Assembly: GCF_026343115.1 (NCBI RefSeq)
Contig: NZ_JAPEMC010000001.1
Span: 3,596,001 to 3,660,000 of the forward strand
DNA length: 64,000 nt
Source: Streptomyces sp. NBC_00102
GTDB taxonomy: Bacteria; Actinomycetota; Actinomycetes; Streptomycetales; Streptomycetaceae
Reading direction: 5' to 3'
The position numbers were made by a program, and so were the translations under genes. The stretch's first letter is position 1; every line of letters begins with the position of its first letter. The notes under the pieces were generated by a model that saw only the letters and a program-made list of their open reading frames with translations, did no database searches and had not been told where the DNA came from. Below, piece by piece: positions 31,607 to 39,055 of this stretch.

Positions 31607-31726
31607 CCGCCCCGACCCCGCCCGCCGGTTTCGCGGTCCCCACCGGGCCGGCGGGCGGATGCCCCGCTGCGTCTGGTCCCCGCAGCGGGTAGCCCCGCTC
31701 GATCTCCCCCGGGGTCGGGCGGGGCT
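31607..31726. terminator. Three-stem bidirectional hairpin
   Basis: An outer CCGACCCCG/CGGGGTCGG stem encloses two inner hairpins (CCGCCCGCCGG with CCGGCGGGCGG; CCCGCTGCG with CGCAGCGGG). It lies between the convergent unknown gene and the GntR gene, with CTCTCTCTTG on the right. Confidence 0.55.
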
Positions 31727-31783
31727 CTCTCTTGCCCCCCGCGACAGCGAAAGTGCGCCCGTAGGCATGCTCCCTGAGTAGGG

Positions 31784-32047
31784 CTACGCGTCGGCCTGGT
31801 CGTCCGCCGGCTCGGCAACGAAGCTTCCGCGACCCCACTCGGTGCGGACAAGCCCCCGTTCGCGGAGTACCCCTACGGCTCGACGCGCGGTCATCCGGGC
31901 GACGCCGAAGCGCGCGACCAGCTCTGAATCCGACGGGATTTTCTCTCCCGGCTTGAGCTTGCCCGTCTTGATTTCCGCCGTGAGCGCGTCCAGCACGGTC
32001 ATGTACGGCGCGTGCGGCGCATGCGGGTTCTGCGGGCTCTCGGGCAT
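31784..32047 (-). CDS. Minimal GntR-type regulator (KorSA-like)
   Basis: 87 aa. A single GntR winged helix-turn-helix spans about residues 16-80: LDALTAEIKTGKLKPGEKIPS, SELVARFGVARMTARRAVGVL and RGLVRTEWGRGSFV. There is no effector domain, as in KorSA-type regulators of Streptomyces integrative elements. Three 17-bp repeats lie 37 bases upstream of the start in the divergent promoter region, so it probably represses itself and the gene at 32,227. Confidence 0.85.
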   Translation of the reverse strand: MPESPQNPHAPHAPYMTVLDALTAEIKTGKLKPGEKIPSDSELVARFGVARMTARRAVGVLRERGLVRTEWGRGSFVAEPADDQADA

Positions 32048-32083
32048 GGCCGAAGCGTAGACAATCCGCCATTTCTAGGCGAG

Positions 32084-32131
32084 TTAGACAGGCAGATGAC
32101 CTAGACAGGTAGACGAGTTAGACCAGTTGGC
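32084..32131. promoter_or_regulatory. 17-bp iterons, likely GntR operator
   Basis: Direct repeats begin at 32,084 (TTAGACAGGCAGATGAC), 32,101 (CTAGACAGGTAGACGAG) and 32,118 (TTAGACCAGTTGG, diverging at the end), with a period of 17. They lie between the divergent GntR gene and the gene at 32,227. Repeated TAGAC motifs suit cooperative binding by a small dimeric regulator. Confidence 0.6.
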
Positions 32132-32226
32132 CTAGCGTGACTTCCTGAACACAGAAATGCCCCGACAACCGCTTAGGACCGGTCGCCGGGGCTCCGCCCG
32201 AACAGCTAACAGAGAGCTGAACGAAC

Positions 32227-32580
32227 ATGCGTGAGCTTATCGCCCTCACCAGCATCGGACTTTCGTCCGTGCTCGGCCTGGTGGCCTTCCGGGGGCTTTT
32301 CCCCCGCCGGCCCGGACGGCACTCCGCCGCCCACACCACGGCACCGGCCGCAGTGGCCCCCGCGTCCCCCTCGGACCCGTGGATGCGCCCGTGGACCGGA
32401 CCGACCAAGGAAGAAGCCGCCGCGATGTTCCGGCGCCAAGCAGACACCCCCACGATGCCGCTCGGCGTCATCCAGGAACGGCGGCGCGCTGCGGCACTGG
32501 CCACCCTCGGAGTGGAAGCCGACTACGGCTACCCCAACGACCAGTTCCAGCAGCTCGCTAACGCGGGAGTCCGGGCATGA
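32227..32580 (+). CDS. Small membrane-anchored unknown protein
   Basis: 117 aa. One hydrophobic helix at residues 4-22 (LIALTSIGLSSVLGLVAFRG) is followed by RRPGRH and a Pro/Ala linker. A cytoplasmic helical part contains TKEEAAAMFRRQ and QERRRAAALATLG. Likely anchored in the membrane. It follows the GntR iterons, so it is probably under GntR control, and overlaps the next gene (ATGA). Confidence 0.55.
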   Translation: MRELIALTSIGLSSVLGLVAFRGLFPRRPGRHSAAHTTAPAAVAPASPSDPWMRPWTGPTKEEAAAMFRRQADTPTMPLGVIQERRRAAALATLGVEADYGYPNDQFQQLANAGVRA

Positions 32581-32777
32581 CGCGCGAATGGTTGGCTGCC
32601 GACCCCACGGTGACCGTTGCACTCTGCGTCCGCTGCAAGAAGAACACCTACGCGCCGATTGCGGTCCGGTGGATTGAGAGCACCAGCGGCCCCGGGACGA
32701 CCCTCTATGCCTGCCCCGCGCACGCGGTGGGCCTGATCCCCGCCCCGATGCCCGGAGAGCTTGGGTCGGGCGCGTAG
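32577..32777 (+). CDS. Small zinc-knuckle-like protein
   Basis: 66 aa. ALCVRCKKNTYAPIAVRW gives CxxC, and LYACPAHAVGL gives a C-x2-H, so a four-ligand zinc site (CxxC...CxxH) is likely. Such small proteins recur in Streptomyces phages and integrative elements. Coupled to the upstream membrane protein by ATGA overlap. Function unknown. Confidence 0.55.
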   Translation: MTREWLAADPTVTVALCVRCKKNTYAPIAVRWIESTSGPGTTLYACPAHAVGLIPAPMPGELGSGA

Positions 32778-32798
32778 GCCCGCAGCAGACAGCAAAAC

Positions 32799-32835
32799 GC
32801 CCCGCTCGGACACTCGTCCGGGTGGGGCTCTTTTG
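32799..32835 (+). terminator. Terminator after the zinc-knuckle gene
   Basis: GCCCCGCTCGGAC pairs with GTCCGGGTGGGGC (wobbles included), followed by TCTTTTG. Confidence 0.7.
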
Positions 32836-32892
32836 TGTCTGGATCAGTGGTGGCACCCAATGGCGGGGGTGCCGCTCGCTACCGTGGTCTCC

Positions 32893-33111
32893 ATGACGAA
32901 CCACGAGCCGCGCGGGATCTTTTCCGCAGCGGGCCTCACGCGCAAGGACATCGCTGCGGCCGTTGATTGGGGCACGCGAGAAGCCATCACCTTCGCCCGG
33001 TCCGCAGTGGACTTCCACGGGGCCGACTACTCGCGGGTGCAGCCGTGGCGCGAAGAGATCCAGGATGCGCGGGCAATGCGCACGGCATGGGGGCTCGCGC
33101 CGATCTCCTAG
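32893..33111 (+). CDS. Small unknown protein at prophage end
   Basis: 72 aa from ATG 32,893. FSAAGLTRKDIAAAVDWGTREAITFARSAVDFHG includes a possible short helix-turn-helix, and the end has WREEIQDARAMRTAWGLAP. Last gene before the attachment junction. A GGCACCC/GGGTGCC hairpin lies about 25 bases upstream and may be an operator. Excisionase-like size but no clear family. Confidence 0.5.
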   Translation: MTNHEPRGIFSAAGLTRKDIAAAVDWGTREAITFARSAVDFHGADYSRVQPWREEIQDARAMRTAWGLAPIS

Positions 33112-33129
33112 ACCGTTCCGAAGCGTCCG

Positions 33130-33163
33130 CCCCGTTCGGCCAAGTGCCGGGCGGGGCTTCTGT
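33130..33163 (+). terminator. Terminator at prophage right end
   Basis: GCCCCGTTCGGC pairs with GCCGGGCGGGGC through wobbles, followed by TTCTGTG. It closes the prophage before the attachment site. Confidence 0.65.
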
Positions 33164-33169
33164 GTTCCG

Positions 33170-33250
33170 TGACGTGCGCGTATGCTCAGAACTGGTTGAT
33201 TGATGTGTTGGGGTCGTGCAGTGTCACCCACCCCGCCCCGTCCGGCTTGC
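33170..33250. other. Candidate phage attachment junction
   Basis: The minus-strand VOC gene reads normally up to GWVTLHDP (about 33,210-33,233 read backwards). It then changes to NTSINQF and stops, where family members normally continue with Gly-Asn-Glu-Phe-Cys. The phage side begins at about 33,210. The core could be the few bases around GGGTCGTG. This is the expected result of serine-integrase insertion in the end of a gene. The left junction would carry the missing VOC tail. Confidence 0.6.
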
Positions 33251-33533
33251 GGTGGTCCTCGTACAGCGTGGCCCCGAGACCGATCAGCCGGGCCACCTCC
33301 TCGTCCCGGGTGCGGTCCTGTGGCTGGAGGTCGAGGTGCAGCCGGTTCTTGACGGCCTTCTTCTCCTCGACCCTGACGAAGAGCAGCCCGTGCGCCCCGG
33401 CGTGGACCGAGGCCTCGGGGTCACCCGGAAAGTCGTCGGCGGCAAGCTCGCCGCCCAACGCGGAGGCCCAGAAGCCCGCGAGGGCGTACGGATCGGCGCA
33501 GTCGACGGTGATGTGACGGATGGCAGAGGTCAT
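33186..33533 (-). CDS. VOC-family (glyoxalase-like) protein, 3' end replaced
   Basis: 115 aa. HITVDCADPYALAGFWASALGG is the first beta-alpha-beta unit. HGLLFVRVEEKKAVKNRLHLDLQP carries the metal-side strand with His, and GWVTLHDP is the last conserved strand. The normal ending (Gly-Asn-Glu-Phe-Cys) is replaced by a seven-residue tail of phage sequence, so activity may be lowered or lost. The glyoxalase/bleomycin-resistance superfamily uses a metal to act on small substrates; this member's substrate is unknown. Normal host gene beyond the prophage. Confidence 0.75.
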   Translation of the reverse strand: MTSAIRHITVDCADPYALAGFWASALGGELAADDFPGDPEASVHAGAHGLLFVRVEEKKAVKNRLHLDLQPQDRTRDEEVARLIGLGATLYEDHRKPDGAGWVTLHDPNTSINQF

Positions 33534-33642
33534 GCCACCACCCGATCACGGGACGGCCCGGGCGTGCAGGGGTTGTTCGGTATCGGAGGTGCTCGGCGGG
33601 GCGCGATGCGCGGCGGAGTCTGCCGGCTGAGTCGCAAGGAGT

Positions 33643-33667
33643 GAATGATAGGTACGAGGTATCATTC
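33643..33667. promoter_or_regulatory. Palindromic operator of the Fic gene
   Basis: GAATGATA and TATCATTC, perfect eight-base arms around a nine-base centre, lie directly before the Fic start. An AT-rich palindrome is unusual in this GC-rich DNA. The Fic protein has a C-terminal winged helix, so autoregulation is plausible. Confidence 0.6.
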
Positions 33668-33671
33668 ATGC

Positions 33672-34826
33672 ATGCTGTATGAGCTGCCGCGCCTGACGCC
33701 GGTCGATGAGCAGGTCCTCACCGAGATCACAGAGATGCGTGAGGAGCTGCGCCACGACGTTCTCCGAGCGCCGGTGCGGTGGACCCGGGAGCTCCGCCGC
33801 GCTCTCACCGCCTCCGCGATCGCCGCGTCCAACACCATCGAGGGCTTTCGGGTCGACGCGCGGGATGTCGCCGACCTCATGGACGGCGAACGGGAGGGCA
33901 TCGACGCCAGTGAGGCGGACAAGGCGGAGACGCTCGCGTACCAGCGGACGATGACCTATATCCAGTCCCTTCACGACGTGGCCGACTTCTCTTACAGCAA
34001 GGGCCTGCTCAACTCCCTGCACTGGATGTTGCAGGGCCACCACCACACGGTGCAGAGGCCGGCCGGGCAGTGGCGGCGCAAGGCCATCTGGATCAGTGCC
34101 GCCGGTGACCCGCTCAGTACCGAGTACGAGGGGCCGCACGAGGACCGGATTCCGGAGCTGGCCGGCGAGCTGGCCGACTGGCTCAACGAGGGCGACATGG
34201 ATGCCGATCCGCTGGTCCGCGCCGCGATGGCCCATCTCAACCTGGTGAAGATCCACCCATGGGTCGACGGTAACGGGCGGATGTCCCGCAGCCTGCAGAC
34301 GCTCGTCATCGCCCGCGAGCGTGTCCTCGCGCCCGAGTTCTCCTCCATCGAGGAATGGCTCGGCATGCCGGGGAACACCTGGGACTACTACCGGGTGCTG
34401 CGGGAGGTCGGCGGTCCCGTGTACTCGCCGGAACGCGGCACGGGCCCCTGGGTCACGTTCAACCTGCGTGCCTATCACGAGCAGGCGCAGCGGGTCCGGC
34501 ACCGTGTCGGGCGGGCCCGCGAAGCCTGGCTGATGCTCGACGATCAAGCGAAGAGCCTGGGCGTCAGCGAGCGGCAGATCGGTGCGCTGCACGAGGTCGC
34601 GATGTCGGGGCGGGTGCGTCGATCCCGCTACGAGCAGAGCGAGGGACTCAACACCCAGCAGGCGACCCGGGACATGCAGGCGCTGGTGAAGGCGGGGATC
34701 CTGGCCGCGGTGGGGCAGACCAAGGGGCGCCGTTACGTGGCCGGCGAGCGGTTTCCGGCGGCCGTGCTGGAGGCCGCCGCGCGCCGGTACACGCCACGCG
34801 ATCCGTACGCCGACCGAGACTCCTGA
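33672..34826 (+). CDS. Fic-domain protein with C-terminal winged helix
   Basis: 384 aa from ATG 33,672; the ATG at 33,645 lies within the palindrome and is less likely. The active loop is HPWVDGNGRMSR (about 196-207), with all Fic key residues. ASNTIEGFRV (about 53-62) is the inhibitory alpha motif (S/TxxxEG) at the N-terminus, so this is a class II Fic. Residues about 290-365 are a winged helix (SERQIGALHEVA, NTQQATRDMQALVKAGIL). Fic proteins AMPylate proteins, with the alpha motif blocking ATP until relief. The target is unknown. This design commonly represses its own promoter. Confidence 0.88.
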   Translation: MLYELPRLTPVDEQVLTEITEMREELRHDVLRAPVRWTRELRRALTASAIAASNTIEGFRVDARDVADLMDGEREGIDASEADKAETLAYQRTMTYIQSLHDVADFSYSKGLLNSLHWMLQGHHHTVQRPAGQWRRKAIWISAAGDPLSTEYEGPHEDRIPELAGELADWLNEGDMDADPLVRAAMAHLNLVKIHPWVDGNGRMSRSLQTLVIARERVLAPEFSSIEEWLGMPGNTWDYYRVLREVGGPVYSPERGTGPWVTFNLRAYHEQAQRVRHRVGRAREAWLMLDDQAKSLGVSERQIGALHEVAMSGRVRRSRYEQSEGLNTQQATRDMQALVKAGILAAVGQTKGRRYVAGERFPAAVLEAAARRYTPRDPYADRDS

Positions 34827-34828
34827 GA

Positions 34829-34856
34829 CCGCACCCCCGGAGAGCCGGGGGTGCGG
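34829..34856. terminator. Bidirectional terminator
   Basis: CCGCACCCCCGG pairs perfectly with CCGGGGGTGCGG over a four-base loop. It lies between the convergent Fic and NlpC/P60 genes. Confidence 0.8.
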
Positions 34857-34873
34857 CCGGGCCGCTGCGGGCC

Positions 34874-36640
34874 TCAGACGCGGTGGACCGTGTGGAGCTT
34901 CGTCGCGTAGGTGCCGGTGCCGTCGAGGAGGGAGGCGCCGCCCAGGTCGGACATGGTGGGGCCGTTGACCGTCTTGCGGCTGGAGAGGAAGCGGCGCTTG
35001 CCGTTGGTGTCCGGGCCGAGGTAGATGCCCACGTGGTCGGCGGTGGCCGTCTCCGTGTCGTCGCCGGAGTCGGCGTTGAACAGGAGGAGGTCGCCGGGCT
35101 GGAGTTGCTCGGCCGCGGGCGGGTTCGTCCCGTCCGTCTGGTCGATCCGGGTTCCGGGCGTGTAGTCCACCATGTGACGGGACTTGCGCGGGATGCGGGT
35201 CCCGGAGGTGTCCTCGCCCGCGGCCAGCGGGACGCCCAGGTGGTAGCCGTAGACCATGCGCGTGTAGCCGGAGCAGTCGAGGTTGCCGGCCTGCTTGGTG
35301 GACGGGCCCGTGTAGGTGCCGTCGGGGAAGGTCCAGCCGGTGTTCATGTACTCGTGGAAGTCGGCGCCTTCGTAGCGGTACCCCTGCTGGTCCAGGTAGC
35401 CGTATCCGGCCTCGCCCAGGACCTGCTTGCCCGTCGCGGGGGTGGTGGCCGTGGTCACCGCGGGCGCTCCGGCGAGGAAGGCGGCCGCGTGGGCCAGGAC
35501 GTCGGGGGCGGGGGAGCCCGCCCAGCCGCGGATCGTCCGCTCCAGGGCGGGGGTCCAGGTGCCGTCGAAGGGCTCGGGGAGGACGCGTACCCAGGTGTCG
35601 TGGGTGACGGTCGGCGGCTGCTGCCAGGTCGCGGCGTCGATCTGGAAGCGGCTCACCGCGAGGGTGACGGGCAGGCTGGTGCAGCCCTGGTTGGCGAGGG
35701 CGCGCAGGCCCACCCGTCCCTTGGGGAACGTGGTGTCCGTGCCGTCCGCCGTCCAGGCGGTGGGCTCGGTGGTGGCCGTCCGCCATGCCTTGGCGCGGAT
35801 GCGGGTGCCCTCGCGGAGGACTCGTATCGTCCAGTCGGTGCCGGCCGGGACTCCGGTGGCGAGCGTGGTGGCCGTGGCGAGCTGGGTGACGGTGTCCGCG
35901 ACTTCCTTCTCCAGGCGCAGTTCGACCGTGCCCGTGGTGAGGAAGGACAGCCGGGCCCGGTAGTTGTTGTGGGTGTCCTGGTAGCCGAAGGACAGGGCGT
36001 AGGAACACGCCTGGCCGGTGGGTACCTTGTCGAACCGGGCGGTCGCGCGGACGTCGACGTCGGTGATCAGGTCGTCCCGCAGAGTGGCGTGACGGCTGGC
36101 GTAGTCGGTGGTGAGCGTGAGGGTGGCGCTGCCCGGGACGACCGCGTAGTCGGTGTCGGCGGGCCCCAGCGTGGACCAGCTCCCGCCGGCCGGGGAGGTT
36201 CCCCAGTACGTGCGCTCCGCGACCGGCAGGGCCAGGTCGGGGAGGGTGCGCCGGAAGTCGTCGACGCAGGGCCGCTTGTCCTCGGTGAAGGTCCGCTCGG
36301 GGCCGGTGAGGACGGCGGTGCGCGCGCCCTTGGTCAGGACGGCGATCCGCCGGGTGCCGCAGCTGACCTCCAGCCGCTCGGGGGTGCCCGGCAGCACGCT
36401 CGTGGTGAAGGTGCCGAGGGAGACGGCCGTGAAGTAGGCGGGGTCGAGGGGGCCCAGGGTCACGGAGGACCGGGGCGAGGTGAGGGACACGGCCGGCGCG
36501 GTGGGGGAAGTGCCGGCGGCGGTCGTCGTGGCGGCCGATGCGGTGGGCGAGGCCGAAGCGACCGCGGTGCCGAGGGGGACGGAGGCGGCGGCCGCGGAGG
36601 CGAAGGCGGCAAGTACCGTGCGGCGAGATGTATGTGACAT
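34874..36640 (-). CDS. Secreted protein with C-terminal NlpC/P60-like domain
   Basis: 588 aa from ATG 36,640. SHTSRRTVLAAFASAAAAS is a twin-arginine signal. The middle (about 100-340) is beta-rich with a laminin-G-like sandwich (YALSFGYQDTHNNYRARLSF, GTVELRLEKE). The last 170 residues have LDCSGYTRMVYGYHLG (catalytic Cys about 455), LQPGDLLLF and DHVGIYLG (His about 536), the triad core of NlpC/P60 peptidases. It may cut stem peptides in the wall or act as a toxin. Large length and the sugar-binding-like middle are unusual. No obvious operon partner. Confidence 0.8.
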   Translation of the reverse strand: MSHTSRRTVLAAFASAAAASVPLGTAVASASPTASAATTTAAGTSPTAPAVSLTSPRSSVTLGPLDPAYFTAVSLGTFTTSVLPGTPERLEVSCGTRRIAVLTKGARTAVLTGPERTFTEDKRPCVDDFRRTLPDLALPVAERTYWGTSPAGGSWSTLGPADTDYAVVPGSATLTLTTDYASRHATLRDDLITDVDVRATARFDKVPTGQACSYALSFGYQDTHNNYRARLSFLTTGTVELRLEKEVADTVTQLATATTLATGVPAGTDWTIRVLREGTRIRAKAWRTATTEPTAWTADGTDTTFPKGRVGLRALANQGCTSLPVTLAVSRFQIDAATWQQPPTVTHDTWVRVLPEPFDGTWTPALERTIRGWAGSPAPDVLAHAAAFLAGAPAVTTATTPATGKQVLGEAGYGYLDQQGYRYEGADFHEYMNTGWTFPDGTYTGPSTKQAGNLDCSGYTRMVYGYHLGVPLAAGEDTSGTRIPRKSRHMVDYTPGTRIDQTDGTNPPAAEQLQPGDLLLFNADSGDDTETATADHVGIYLGPDTNGKRRFLSSRKTVNGPTMSDLGGASLLDGTGTYATKLHTVHRV

Positions 36641-36851
36641 GCGGGCATGATCCTGCGCGAGCGGGAGATTCGCGGAATGCGCGCGGCCCCGATCACGGGA
36701 CACCCCCGCATCCGGTGGGCCGCCCGACCTCGCCGTTCATGCCGGTACGCGCCGGGCGATCCTTCCGCTCCTGGGCGCCTGGGACCGCGCCCCGGCTCTC
36801 CGGCGGCGTGGGGACGGGGGTGCGGTCGGGCCGGGGTGCGGGGTCGGGCCG

Positions 36852-37667
36852 TTACCGGGCCCGTGCCTCGTGGTGCGTGTTGCCGCGGGCGTGATGGTGC
36901 GCGGCGGCGACGGAGGCGAGGAGTTCGGCGTCCAGGAGGGACGGGTCGGCCAGCCGGGTCGGGGCCGCGTACGAGGCGAAGAGGGCCTTGGTCACGCGGA
37001 GGGCGGACTCCGGGCGGCGGACGACGGGCCTGGCCCAGTCGCTGACGGCCCGGTCGAGTTCGGCCTCGGGGACGACCTTCTGGAGGACCGAGAGTTCGTA
37101 CGCCTCCTGGGCGTCGAAGACGCGGCCGGTGAGGATCAGTTCGCGGGCGCGGGCGGCGCCGATCTCGTTGATCAGACGGGGGAGCACGCCGCCCCAGGCG
37201 GTGGGCAGGCCGAGGGCGAGTTCGGGGAGGCGGAAGGTGGTGGTGTCGGCGCCGACCCGGAGATCGCAGGCGAGGGCGAGAGCGACGCCGGCGCCGATGA
37301 CCTTGCCGTGGACGCGGGCGACGGTGACCGCGGTGTTGTCGGTGAGGGCTTGGCAGACGCGGCGTGCCTTGTCGGCTGCGATCCGGATGCCGCGCCCGGT
37401 GGGGTCCTCGTCGAGCCAGTCGGCGAACTCGGTGCGGTCGCCGCCGAGGCTGAAGTCCTTGCCGGCACCGCTCAGGACGAGGACGCGTACCTCGGGGTCC
37501 GGTACGGCGAGGACGGTCAGCAGGTCGTCCAGCATCGACTCGCTGACCGCGTTGCCGTCCTCGGGCCGGTTCAGTTCGATCCGCAGGACGGGCCCCTCGC
37601 GGTGGGCGCGCACGGTGGAAGTGCGGCGTCCGTAGGGCGAGAGGAAGTCGGAGAGCGGGAGTTTCAT
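36852..37667 (-). CDS. Enoyl-CoA hydratase/isomerase family protein
   Basis: 271 aa. The crotonase core has LRIELNRPEDGNAVSESM, the oxyanion-hole strand VLSGAGKDFSLGGD, and the second oxyanion region VHGKVIGAGVALALACDLRVG (about 118-138). PELALGLPTAWGG follows. It would hydrate or isomerise enoyl-CoA esters. The usual Glu pair is not clearly present, so the exact reaction is open. It lies 10 bases downstream of the P450 at 37,678 and is probably the last gene of the conservon operon. Confidence 0.85.
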   Translation of the reverse strand: MKLPLSDFLSPYGRRTSTVRAHREGPVLRIELNRPEDGNAVSESMLDDLLTVLAVPDPEVRVLVLSGAGKDFSLGGDRTEFADWLDEDPTGRGIRIAADKARRVCQALTDNTAVTVARVHGKVIGAGVALALACDLRVGADTTTFRLPELALGLPTAWGGVLPRLINEIGAARARELILTGRVFDAQEAYELSVLQKVVPEAELDRAVSDWARPVVRRPESALRVTKALFASYAAPTRLADPSLLDAELLASVAAAHHHARGNTHHEARAR

Positions 37668-37677
37668 GTCGTCACAT

Positions 37678-38937
37678 TCATATCGTCACGCCGAGCGAGG
37701 TCACGCGGCGGAAGACCATCCGGGAGGCGTACACGGCGGGGGAGGTGACCCGGAGGTCCGGGAATCGGTCGAGGAGCTGGACGAGGAGCGAGCGGGCCTC
37801 CAGCCGGGCGAGGGCCGCGCCGAGGCAGTAGTGGACGCCGCCGCCGAAGGTGAGGTGGTTGCCCCGGCGCCCCATGTCGAAGGTGTGCGGGTCCGCGTTG
37901 CGGCGTGGGTCGTGGTTGGCCGCCCCGTACATGACGTGGACCATGGCGTCCTTCGGGACCGTGACGCCGGCGAGTTCGGTGTCCGCGGCGGCGACCCGGG
38001 TGTTGATGTGTATCGGCGGGTCGTAGCGGAGCACCTCCTCCAGGGCGTCGTCGACCAGCTCGGGGTGGGCGCGCAGCCGTGCCCAGCGCTCCGGGTCGCC
38101 GGCCAGCAGGGAGACGACCGAGGAGAGCAGGGTCGCGGTGGTCTCCAGGGAGGCGATGGTGACGAACATGGTGAGCCGGTAGAGGATCTCGTCCGCCGTC
38201 TCCCGGTCCGGTTCCATCGCGTCCCAGGTGTGGATCCAGCCGGTGAGGACGTCGTGGGCGGGACGTTCGCGGCGCGCCTGGACCAGCTCGGTGAAGTACT
38301 TGCGCAGATGCGCGGTGGCGTCGGCGGAGACGGCCAGCTCGCTGCGGGTCGGCAGCAACTCCTGGGCGTGCACCTGGTTGTGGGTGATCTCCAGGATGTG
38401 GTCGTGGTCCTCGGCGGGGATGCCGAGCCAGCCGCCGATGGTGGAGATCGGGAGCCGGTCGCTCACCAGGGAGACGAAGTCGGCCTCGCGGCCGCCTTCG
38501 AGCGCCGCGGCGAGGCTGTCGAGCAGGCGCCCGGCGTGCTCCTCGACCTGCGGGGTGAGCCGCTCGATCGTCGAACGGTCGAAGAGGTTGCCGAGGCTGC
38601 GGCGCTGGCAGGTGTGTTCCGGGGCGTTGAGGCGCGCCAGGGTCTTGGTCATCTCCCGGGTGGCGACGGCGTCCCAGCGTCCGGCGTCCTCCTGGCGTTC
38701 CTGCCAGGCGAAGTCGGGGGCCAGCCAGCCGCGTCCCTTGAGGACTTGGTTCGCGGAGTCGAAACCGGTGACGAAGTACCCGCCCCAGGGAGCGGGGACC
38801 ACGTCCCCCATGGCTCTCAATTCGGCGAGCAGGGGATAGGGATCCCCCTGCCCTTCCGGTGATTTGAGTTTTCGGAGAAGGGCAACCAGCACTCGGCGGT
38901 CGACGGCGGGCCTGTCATTGCCATTGCTCGTAGTCAC
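37678..38937 (-). CDS. Cytochrome P450 (CYP154-like, conservon-linked)
   Basis: 419 aa. The heme motif is FGGGVHYCLGAALAR (Cys about 371). The K-helix has EEVLRY (ExxR intact). The I-helix segment IASLETTATLL lacks the common AGxxT but keeps Thr. The second P450 of a conservon in S. coelicolor is CYP154C1; this gene has the same place. It probably hydroxylates an unknown substrate using an external ferredoxin. Separated from the upstream P450 by about 120 bases. Confidence 0.88.
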   Translation of the reverse strand: MTTSNGNDRPAVDRRVLVALLRKLKSPEGQGDPYPLLAELRAMGDVVPAPWGGYFVTGFDSANQVLKGRGWLAPDFAWQERQEDAGRWDAVATREMTKTLARLNAPEHTCQRRSLGNLFDRSTIERLTPQVEEHAGRLLDSLAAALEGGREADFVSLVSDRLPISTIGGWLGIPAEDHDHILEITHNQVHAQELLPTRSELAVSADATAHLRKYFTELVQARRERPAHDVLTGWIHTWDAMEPDRETADEILYRLTMFVTIASLETTATLLSSVVSLLAGDPERWARLRAHPELVDDALEEVLRYDPPIHINTRVAAADTELAGVTVPKDAMVHVMYGAANHDPRRNADPHTFDMGRRGNHLTFGGGVHYCLGAALARLEARSLLVQLLDRFPDLRVTSPAVYASRMVFRRVTSLGVTI

Positions 38938-39055
38938 GGAGAGTTCCTCATCCTGGGCGCTTTGTTACCGCCCGGAACCTACCCGTGGGCATATCCCGAC
39001 CATGCGCTGATCAATGTTGGTCATGTCACAGGGATATGCCTCAGGAATGGTCAAT

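Larger units (their letters stand above)
1..33212. mobile_element. Prophage (right-hand portion, Siphoviridae-like)
   Basis: A continuous block of phage genes: head-tail module, lysis genes, replication genes, accessory and regulatory genes, nearly all on the + strand with start/stop overlaps. It runs from the left edge of the window to about 33,210, where a host VOC-family gene on the minus strand is interrupted. The left end, with terminase and presumably the integrase, is outside the window. The right boundary is inferred from the abrupt change in the VOC protein's C-terminus. A Gp3-like directionality factor at 14,384 suggests integration by a large serine integrase. Confidence 0.9.

Noticed and set aside
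33666..36008. Very long minus-strand frame over the Fic gene and its neighbour
   Set aside because: A shadow of the Fic and NlpC/P60 genes, rich in Arg/His/Pro as expected for out-of-frame high-GC DNA.
34355..36637. 760-codon + strand frame opposite the NlpC/P60 gene
   Set aside because: Antisense shadow with Gly/Arg/Val bias. The minus strand has a signal peptide and catalytic motifs.
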